From Notolepis coatsorum (taxonomy: Eukaryota > Chordata > Actinopteri > Aulopiformes > Paralepididae), in contig OZ020589.1 of the NCBI GenBank assembly GCA_963971535.1, positions 81,041,184 through 81,105,183 of the forward strand: DNA of 64,000 nucleotides, written 5' to 3'. Under the pieces are notes generated by a model. That model worked only from the letters and a program-made list of their open reading frames with translations, did not search any database and was not told where the DNA came from. The first letter of the stretch is position 1. Each line of letters starts with the position of its first letter. Position numbers and translations under genes: made by a program. Shown here in pieces: positions 56,194 to 64,000 of the stretch.

Positions 56194-56559
56194 AAACCTT
56201 ATCACTTGAGGTCCTCATGCTCATATACAGATGTGGGACTGGAAAACGAGGTCTCTAACGCCGGTAGCAAGCTAGACGCCGGTTGTTGACGCAAGATGAC
56301 GTCAGCTGACGCTGCTCTGCCTGGTTCAACCAGTAGGGGGAGTCGAGTTACACGGTGGAGAGAGGGGGCTATTGTACAATCTGTGTGTGTGTGTGTGCAT
56401 GCGACACTAGTCTTGGACATATTATTTTGCAATGTAATGCTTTTCTGTTGATTATTTGACTGTCATGGGTACAGTAATGGTGTGGTATTTTCGATTAACG
56501 TGCGTTTTTTAAGGATAATCAGCTAGATACAGTGCAGTATTATTTTTTACGAGACAACC

Positions 56560-56640
56560 CAACGTGCTGGCACCGAAGACCCGCCCTACTCTGCCTCTGA
56601 TTCGCAGACTGTGGCTCTAGTTACGCTCTGGGGGGAGTGT
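56560..56640. repeat. Fragment shared with the hAT element interior
   Basis: 56575-56614 is identical over 40 bp to 10324-10363 within the hAT element (phrase CCGCCCTACTCTGCCTCTGA). Flanking sequence is only weakly alike. Confidence 0.7.
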
Positions 56641-57029
56641 AACTGGATTGAGCAGGCTGGTGGATCATCATGGTAAGATAATTTAGGTTTACCGTTCGTT
56701 TGTTTACTGCAGTTATGTCAGAACGACAATCAACTAACACTAGCAACTGCTCAAATAAAGCATACCCACATTTGCTGTCAAGTTAACGTTATGGTTATGG
56801 TCCCTCGAAAAATAGAATGCGACCGCAAGGCTGGCCGTAACATTAGCTAACGTTCATTTAGCTGGATAGATGTACAGTAGCAGTACTGTCTATCTGTATG
56901 TCGTGTATGTCATATTATGTTATGATGAATTGAAAATACAAGGCATTTATCTATGTTAAAATGTAAACTGGACCGTCGACTCTTGTGATCAGGCTGTCCT
57001 GTGGATCGAATAATCATATTTTCCTATTC

Positions 57030-57960
57030 ACTTGATTGATTGATTGATTGATTGATTGAAAAGTTTATTAACAGATTGCAGAATGGGTACAGTACAGTAC
57101 AGCTCAATACATACAATTGCTAAGAGGATGCAGACCTGAGAAAGACTTTCGTCTTGTTTCCGTCAGGGTCCCCCATTTTCAATTCATCATATGACACACA
57201 TGACATACAGATAGACAGTACTGCTACATCTATACATTTATGACATACCAGATTTTCAAATACAGTACTGTTTGTGATACAAAAAAAATCCAGAAGAAGA
57301 GTATATACATTTGACATAGAAACTGTGCATTGCGGGAGGTTGGGTAGGTGGGGTGGGGCTGTACATTGGAGGTGTGGGGGGGGGGGGGGTTGGGTAGGGG
57401 GGGGGACACTGTACATTGGAATACTGACATACATTTGCCATGGAAACTGTACATTGGAGGAGGTTGGGTAGGTGGGGTGGGGTTGGGTGGGACTGTACAT
57501 TGGAATACTGACAAAGCCATGCTTGGTCTTTATTGTACAACTGGGTTAGGACATTTGTAGGGGCCAGTTTTGAATTGCAGTCTCCCGTAGGTGTTCTTTG
57601 AGAGTGTTTTTGAAGGTGGGTAGTGATTTACATTCCTTTACAGCTTTGGGTAGGGCGTTCCACATTGTTGTGGCATAATTGCGAAACGTGTTTAGTCCCT
57701 TGTTTGAGCCGAATCTGGGTTTTACATGATTTGTGGAGCTCCCTCTGGTGTTGTGATCGTGGTATTCACTGACCTTTGGGAAGTATTTTGACATGTACAT
57801 GGGTACCTTGGTCGTGTAGTGTATCTTGTAGACCAGGCCCATTGCAAGTTGCTGTACTCTGTTGTCTACTCTAAGCCATCCTAGGTTGGCAAAGTGTGCA
57901 GGGGTGAGGTGGGTTCTAGGAGTCAGGTCAAGCAGTAGTCTGACTAGTTTGTATTGCACT
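57030..57960 (-). mobile_element. CR1/L2-like LINE 3' part, inverted copy
   Basis: The left edge is (GATT)n at 57031-57058, then the reverse complement of the LINE 3' end seen at 4090-4245, the CCAATGTACAGT-punctuated VNTR (57310-57500) and the ORF C-terminus. Truncated at about 57960. Confidence 0.8.
57546..57959 (-). CDS. LINE reverse transcriptase, C-terminal part
   Basis: 138 codons almost identical to the C-terminal half of the 2822-3638 frame: NLGWLRVDNRVQQLAMGLVY, YHDHNTRGSSTNHVKPRFGS and FRNYATTMWNALPKAVKECK. Open to its stop, and truncated at the 5' side by incomplete reverse transcription. No catalytic residues are present. Confidence 0.75.
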   Translation of the reverse strand: MQYKLVRLLLDLTPRTHLTPAHFANLGWLRVDNRVQQLAMGLVYKIHYTTKVPMYMSKYFPKVSEYHDHNTRGSSTNHVKPRFGSNKGLNTFRNYATTMWNALPKAVKECKSLPTFKNTLKEHLRETAIQNWPLQMS

Positions 57961-58142
57961 GCACTGCACTATTCTATTTTACTCTGTCTACTGTAGGTTC
58001 AGTGATGAGCTGGTGCAGGTCAGGATCTGACACCACCCTCTTTGATGCCCCTGTTAGAAAAGAGAAATATTAAGCCGTGTGCAAGGAATAATATGAAAAT
58101 GTGCCATTGAATAGCCTGTAGCTATTTACAAATACAGTACTT

Positions 58143-58480
58143 TGTACAGTGATACAGGTATAAAGACACTATGGTAGTAAGTCATACTGGCCAGCAGCGT
58201 AACTAGTAAGAGTAGGTAAGAGATATGTACAGATATAGATATAGTATTAATATGTACAGTGATACAGGTATAAAGACACTATGGTAGTAAGTCATACTGA
58301 CCAGCAGTGTAACTAGTAAGAGTAGGTAAGAGATATGTACAGATATAGATATAGTATTAATATGTACAGTGATACAGGTATAAAGACACTATATGGTAGT
58401 AAGTCATACTGGCCAGCAGCGTAACTAGTAAGAGTAGGTAAGGGATGTACAGATATAGATATAGTATCTACAGATATGTA
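58143..58480. repeat. 110-bp minisatellite, about three copies
   Basis: CAGGTATAAAGACACTAT recurs at 58155, 58265 and 58375, an exact 110-bp period. The units contain GTAACTAGTAAGAGTAGGTA and AGATATAGATATAG. Confidence 0.9.
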
Positions 58481-59019
58481 AATGTCATTAACAGATACAG
58501 GATATACAGATTCATTCAATTTTCGAGAGACCATAACGTTAAATTGACAGCAATGTGGATACAGCTTTATTTGAGTAGTTGCTACTGTAACGTTACCTTA
58601 ACATAACTGCAGTAAACAAACTAACGTTAAACCGAAGTTAGCTTACCAGTAAATTCAGTACAGCGACAGCTGAAATCCACAGGACAGCCTGGTCACAATA
58701 ATCGACGGGCCAGTTACATTTGAGTACAGCTGTAACAAAGTCCAATATGCCCTCGTTCATTAGATCCAAAGCCTCAATTGCTTTTCCTCGACTCTAACGC
58801 TAGTTTAATAGCTAATGACTAATGGCTAAACAGCTGATTTTGTAAACATGAGGCAGAGTAGGGGCGGGCGCTGGATGGATATAATTCCAACTTGACTTTG
58901 CGCCTCCTGGCGGCACAAAACAGAAGCCGCACCCACCCTAATAAAACCATTTGACGAGGGCCGTTAACGGGCGGCAGAGGGCGTTGGAACGGCGGTAGGA
59001 GGGACCTCAATTTGCAATG

Positions 59020-60960
59020 CTGTAACTGTACGTCAGATCACTGTGGGAGGGCAACTTTCAGCTCTATGTGGAAACCCTCACACAGATACTATCCTGGATG
59101 TTTGCTCTGGACCACACTCACTACTCCCGGTGGCTATCAGTGCATGTCCGTGACATGATGGTCCTCTCTGATAAACATCCAGCCATCCTGAAGGAGTTCC
59201 GTGTTGAAAAGTTTGTTGTGCATAAAACAAGTCACAAATTCTCTGCTATTGCAATTGACCACTGCCACGAACAGAACAACACACTCATCAAAGGATCTGG
59301 TGGAGCAGTTGGCCTGACAGAGAATCCTGGGGCACTGCATCGCTGGATGGTGGCAGGTCCAGAAATTGCCAGAATGACTACAGATTTCGAGAATGAAAGC
59401 ACCCCAGAAAGTGAAAATCGTCACCACGAGCAGCAGCCAGCAGTGCAAGAAACCTTCATAAAACATGTTAGGTACCTCACAGCAGTGACCGAAGAGATGG
59501 GGAACCCATTTCTTGAAGAGGGTCAGGATCTCCTGGTGCTTGACTCTAAAGACATCATGAGTTCATCAGTTGCAGACACAGTAAGGAAAGTGGAGTCCCT
59601 TGGTGCACAACAGTACAAGACCTCTGTGGAAGAACACCTGGAGCAGCAAACAAAGCCAGTCACAGATACCCTGCCCAAAAACAAATTGCCTCTGTTCAGC
59701 TGCCCACCAGTGAAAACACAGTGAAGCGTGATTGCAATCTCTTCTCGCGGCTGTATGTGGCTTGCCAAACACGTGATGGCAATCTGGATCAGTTCTTCAG
59801 TCATGAAAACCAGGAAGCACCACCATCTTTATCTCAAGGAGGGAAGATGCGGTTTGGTACAAAAGCAGACCTCTTGCACTGCATAATGATTGATGACACT
59901 TACTCACAACCTCCTCCTGTGGTTGATGCTATGTTCCTTGATGGTGCAGCTGTGGTCCAGATGCCTAATCCTGGTCCAGCAAAGACCTTGCAGGACTATG
60001 CAGATAGTGTATTTGTCCCATATGCAAAATCCCAGAATTGTTTGGATTCCTCTCTCAGCAAGTCATTTGCATCACAGTAGATGAGAGAAAATAAGTTTAC
60101 GAAACTCATGGCAAAATGGTGCTCTGCTCTCCTCCCCAGTGTGACGTGACAAATCTCACCCCATGTTCTCACGAGGAAGCAGACACATGCTTGCTTCTGC
60201 ATGTGTCAGATGCTGTTCAGAAGGGTTGCAAGAAGGTGACTATTTGTACTGTTGAAACCGATGTTGTAGTCCTGGCCGTGGCCATGTTTAGGAAGATCAA
60301 GCCAGAGGAAATGTGGATTGCTCCTGGTAGTGGAACCAACCTCAGATATATTGGCATTCATGAAATAGCCAACAAGCTGGGTCCAAGTACCTGTGCTGCT
60401 CTCCCATTGTTCCACACACTCACAGGATGTGACAGAGTCTCAGCATTTGCTGGAAGAGGAAAGAAAACAGCATGGCAGACTTGGAAGGCTTTCCCTGAAG
60501 TGACTGAGGCTTTCAATGAACTCCTGCAGATGCAGGGTGATGTGAGTGAGCTGTCCAAGTCACGGTTGGAGCGTTTTGTCGTACTGATGTATGACAGGAC
60601 AAGCGATACCACAGAGGTAAATGGAGCTAGAAAACAGCTCTTCACTCAGAAATCCAGAGCTCTGGAGAACATGCCCCCAACGAAGGATGCGCTAGAGCAA
60701 CACATTAAGCGTGCCAGCTATCAGGCCAATGTTTGGAGCAACGCCTTGGAACCTGACCCTCAGCTGCCAAGCCCTGCTGATTGGGGCTGGGTGAAAGAAT
60801 AAATGGGATGGCAGCCACTGTGGACCACCCTTCCAGAAGCATCACAGAGCTGTTATGAACTGATCCATTGTGGTTGCAAGAAAGGGTGTACAACACGCTG
60901 CAATTGCAAAAAGGCTGCCCTCAAGTGTACTGCCCTTTGCTCATGCTCAGGAGACCGTTA
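59020..60960 (+). pseudogene. Transposon-linked protein, C-terminal two thirds (PIN/FEN-like, Cys-rich tail)
   Basis: In order: LDHTHYSRWLSVHVRDMMVL and FVVHKTSHKFSAIAIDHCHE with EQNNTLIKGSGGAVGLTENP (about 59110-59335); GNPFLEEGQDLLVLDSKDIM; DCNLFSRLYVACQTRDG (about 59725-59775); VDAMFLDGAAVVQ; then HEEADTCLLLHV, CTVETDVVVLAVAMF and LTGCDRVSAFAGRGKKTAW (60165-60480); and a cysteine tail HCGCKKGCTTRCNCKKAALK (60868-60927). The spaced acidic blocks recall PIN/FEN-type nucleases, which is an inference. Breaks: a frame change at about 59720, a further one with missing sequence at about 60080-60120, and an in-frame TAA at 60800-60802 between the main body and the cysteine tail. The 5' end is cut near 59020. 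Confidence 0.6.
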
Positions 60961-61399
60961 GGCCTCACTAATAATGTCATTGTAGAGCAGGTACTACTTA
61001 CTACAACTAAGGTAGGTTAAGAGATGTCAACTGTTCAATCAAATTTAACATGCATATTGTTGAAAGTCCTTTTTTGAGTCTTTGTGTTTGTGTGAGGTGT
61101 GTTTGTATGACATGAAACCCAATTGCCATATCCTATACAGCTGATTTAATCTATTAAAGCACTTTTATGATGACCAGTGGGTTCCACAACTCTTCTTCTT
61201 TTTGTGCCTGGAAAAAAAGTTAAAAATAACTTTGAGAGCCCAAAATGTGTACATCCTCTGACAAGTTCCAGAGATCAATTCAGAAGTGTTTCCACGTCTG
61301 AAAACAAACTTGGAGAAAACAAAAATGTAGACACACTGTAGAAAGTTTCATGCTTCTTTCATAAAATGCACAATACCTTCCATATGAGCTTATCTGCCC

Positions 61400-61660
61400 C
61401 ACTAATAATGACAGGAAGGGAGGGGGATTGAGAGAGAAGGGGAATGGGTATAACAGCGGGGGGAGTGAGAAATGGAATAAGATTGAAGAAGGGTGAATAG
61501 AGAAAAAGGGAGAGAGAATCGAGATCAAGTGGGATCATAGAGAATCATAGTGATGAGGAAGTAAGGGGAGAGAGAGAGGAAGGGAGGGAAAGAGAGAGAG
61601 GGAGCAAGAGAGTGACCATTGCGTGGTACAACTAGTGTCTACAATTAGGACTGTAAGTGA
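61400..61660. repeat. Purine-rich (GA/GGGA) low-complexity tract
   Basis: Imperfect GAGAGA and GGGAGG stretches without coding signal. Confidence 0.7.
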
Positions 61661-62013
61661 GGTCTGGTAAGCTATATAAGCTCCTCCACGGTCCACACAC
61701 AGGGGATAGGAGATGCGGCTGTATGTCTGGCCGAGAGACATTTCTGGAACCTGAGGGAATGAAATATTGAGCTGACTGACTGTGAGTGTGTATCTAATAT
61801 TTGAATCCTATTCCGATGTGATTTGATCTGCATACGATATTTAAAATGTGTATATGCTACCTCTGTATATGTGGGTGTTTTTTGTGAGCATGTTTTTGCC
61901 TGTATGCACGTGTTTTTGCCTGTGTGTGAATGTGTTTTTGCCTATATGAGCGTGTTTTTGCCTGTGTGTGAGCATGTGTTTGCCTGTGTTTGTGTGTGAG
62001 CATGTTTTTGCCT

Positions 62014-62165
<152 letters not shown>

Positions 62166-62302
62166 GAGTGTGAGAAAGTGAGCGGGCCAGAGAGGGACAG
62201 TCAGCCAGGCAGCGTGTCCATCGTCAAATAGGACTAGCTTAGCCACCAGCTATATCACAGTCTAACCTTGCCTAGCCTAACCACCTAGCTCTCACTACAG
62301 AG

Positions 62303-62436
62303 TAAGGCTGTCCCCGAATCCTGTTTTTGGGATTCGAACTTCGTTAGGGTTTTACGAACGAACATTCGAACCTTCGTTTTTAATTAAAAAAAAATATATA
62401 TATATATATTCAAATTGAGTTAGTTAGTTAGTTAGT
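62303..62436 (+). mobile_element. hAT-type terminal fragment and (TTAG)n
   Basis: AAGGCTGTCCCCGAATCC at 62304 resembles the inverted fragment at 4340-4360. It is followed by GATTCGAAC/GAACATTCGAAC repeats, an AT tract and (TTAG)n at 62416-62436. No TSD or second end is seen. Confidence 0.4.
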
Positions 62437-62445
62437 TGCTCCTCA

Positions 62446-63213
62446 TATCGTCCAATAAGTTTGCTCAACGTCAATGTTAAGATCTTAGCTAAGGTGCTAG
62501 CTCTCCGCCTAGAATCTGTTCTGCCATCTATTATCAATTTGGACCAAACAGGCTTTATCAGAAACAGACATTCCTTCTTCAATATTAGACGTGCGTTTAA
62601 TATCCTGTACACGGAGACTTCAACACAGCGTCCAGAGGTACTCATGTCCCTGGACGCTGAGAAAGCCTTCGATCGTGTGGAATGGGGCTACCTGTTTTTC
62701 GCACTCCGGCGGTTCGGCTTCGGTGACGCTTTTATCTCCTGGGTCAGACTGTTATACACCGACCCTGTGGCCACAGTTAGAACAAATAATGTACATTCAA
62801 CATATTTCCCCCTTCAGCGTGGGACGAGACAGGGATGCCCTCTATCCCCACTGCTTTTTGCTCTGGTGATGGAACCTCTGGCAACGTCCGTTCGACAATG
62901 CCCAGATATTAAAGGGATAGTTAGAGCGATGCGGGAGCACAAAATCTCCTTATATGCTGATGATGTACTCCTCTATATATCTGATCCTCTTTCGTCTATC
63001 CCACATATCCTTGACACACTTGGTGAATTCTCAGGGTATAAACTCAATCTTGATAAAAGTGAACTAGTACCCATTAACACTGTAGCCAGCCAGGTTTCTT
63101 TTAATTCTTTGCCCTTTAAGATCACAAATGATAGATTTACCTATCTGGGTATATCTATCACAAAGTCTCACTCCCAATTACTAAAGGCCAACTTTACACC
63201 GCTCCTGGATTGA
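62446..63213 (+). pseudogene. LINE ORF2 reverse transcriptase
   Basis: RPISLLNVNVKILAKVLALR opens the frame (RT motif 0/1 region), then DQTGFIRNRHSFFNIRRAFN, motif A MSLDAEKAFDRVEWGYLF, RGTRQGCPLSPLLFALVMEP, the catalytic YADD in KISLYADDVLLYI, and YLGISITKSHSQLLKANFTP. Typical L1/Tx1 order with all catalytic residues kept. The frame ends at 63211-63213; the protein continues in another frame from about 63210, so there is one frameshift. The endonuclease part is missing (5' truncation at about 62440). Confidence 0.82.
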
Positions 63214-63214
63214 A

Positions 63215-64000
63215 CGTGCCAACATCTTATACGTTGGGAGAATTAATATAATTAAGATGAGCATTCTTCCAAAGTTTTTATACCTCTTCCAATGTGTCCC
63301 GATCTTTCTCACCAAAATCTTCTTTAAAAAACTTAACAGCCTAATTTCAACATTTATTTGGAACAATAAACCACCCAAATCCCGGAAAATATTTTTACAA
63401 AGGCTGAAAATGTGTGGGGGTTTGGCCTTACCAAACTTTCAAATATATGTCTGGGCCGCAAATATTAGAAGTTTATTGTTCTGGCTACATGATACATCTG
63501 CCCCGGACGTTCCTGCCTGGTTACACATCGAAGCTAGTTCTACCGCCTGCATTTCACTTTCTGCTCTTTTGTGCTCTTCAATTCCCCTGCAATCTCTGCA
63601 GTCCTGTCTAAATCCTGTAGTGTTACATTCCCTGAAAATGTCTCAATTTAGAAAAAGTTATGGTTTAGTCTCTATGTCTACTTATGCTCCAATTGCAGCG
63701 AATAATCTGTTTCCAGCCTCCCTCTTAGATAACGTATTTGATCAGTGGTTCAAAAAGGGAGTTTTGAACACGAGACTGCTCTATGAAAGCAACGTATTTA
63801 TGTAATTTGAACAAATTAAGAACAAGCATGATTTGCCATCACACCACTTATTTCGTTACTTACAAGTTAGAAACTTTATACGTAGTCAATCCACTGCATC
63901 TCCATCCCTGCCTCCAAATACATCACTGGACTCAATCCTGGAGACAAAACCTGAGCTCAAGGGAACAATGTCTAAGCTTTATACGAACATATTCTAGATG
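63215..64000 (+). pseudogene. LINE ORF2, region after the reverse transcriptase
   Basis: Continues with MSILPKFLYLFQCVPIFLTK, STFIWNNKPPKSRKIFLQRL and KMCGGLALPNFQIYVWAANI, the connection region of L1/Tx1 ORF2. A stop at 63803-63805 interrupts the frame, after which EQIKNKHDLPSHHLFRYLQV continues to near the window edge. The CCHC motif lies outside the window, if present. Confidence 0.75.

Larger units (their letters stand above)
55315..61374 (+). mobile_element. Degraded DNA-transposon-like element with 38-bp inverted flanks
   Basis: 55315-55352 and 61337-61374 are a perfect 38-bp inverted repeat (ATTGTGCATTTTATGAAAGA...). No TSD is clear. Between them, on the plus strand, lie an N-terminal and a C-terminal part of one large protein family (55816-56050 and 59020-60960). 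The middle is replaced by other repeats, including an inverted LINE copy (57030-57960) and a 110-bp minisatellite. The inverted repeat may be the element's TIR; I cannot exclude that it is only a duplicated flank. Confidence 0.5.
62440..64000 (+). mobile_element. L1/Tx1-like LINE, running off the window
   Basis: Begins just after the TTAG repeat, inside ORF2, and continues past base 64000. Coding similarity covers the reverse transcriptase, the connection region and the start of the C-terminal part. Confidence 0.85.

Overview
The window looks like a repeat-rich stretch of a ray-finned (teleost) fish chromosome. No complete host protein-coding gene is visible. The evidence is the mix of elements: CR1/L2/Rex1-like and L1/Tx1-like LINEs, hAT elements, DIRS-like, BEL/Pao and Gypsy retroelements, very long (CA)n and (GGAA)n tracts, and solo LTRs with clean target-site duplications (TSDs). 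Almost every recognisable coding stretch belongs to a transposable element.

Layout. 0-8.6 kb: a TIR element carrying two tRNA-like sequences (644-2204), LINE 3' pieces of one recurring family, a hAT transposase scrap, a fold-back element and microsatellites. 8.6-14.35 kb: an array of about three units of a ~0.8 kb unknown repeat, split by a hAT (itself carrying a LINE fragment) and two solo-LTR-like insertions. 14.35-19.6 kb: a 4.9 kb element with perfect 40-bp inverted ends, a full-length 5S rRNA-like sequence inside, and a 288-bp inverted-repeat module at its 3' side. 20.4-26.0 kb: a minus-strand DIRS-like element with the same architecture, interrupted by a BEL/Pao element. That BEL element has lost its reverse transcriptase-to-integrase part and instead holds a ~0.75 kb lysine/glutamate-rich segment resembling the host gene ANKRD11.

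26-36.3 kb: a solo-LTR-like sequence, a Rex1/CR1-like LINE with a long open reading frame, a second copy of the 1.8-1.9 kb LTR-like element, another solo LTR and an L1/Tx1 LINE, separated by unassigned DNA. 36.9-50.5 kb: a Gypsy element with a BEL/Pao element inserted just inside its 5' LTR. Both have TSDs and LTR pairs about 99% alike, so both are young. 50.5-51.8 kb: a small acidic-protein gene of unknown function with a promoter-like CRE and a likely intron. 52.3-55.2 kb: an L1/Tx1 LINE, a long (GGAA)n tract and a LINE 3' tail. 55.3-61.4 kb: a degraded DNA-transposon-like element with 38-bp inverted flanks, coding for a family with PIN/FEN-like acidic motifs and a cysteine-rich tail. 62-64 kb: a (GT)n tract and an L1/Tx1 LINE running off the window.

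The elements are not a pathway; they form a nested insertion record. The most notable items are the ANKRD11-like segment inside BEL, the 5S-like gene inside a TIR element, the shared architecture of two TIR/DIRS-type elements, and the nuclease-like transposon gene at 59-61 kb.
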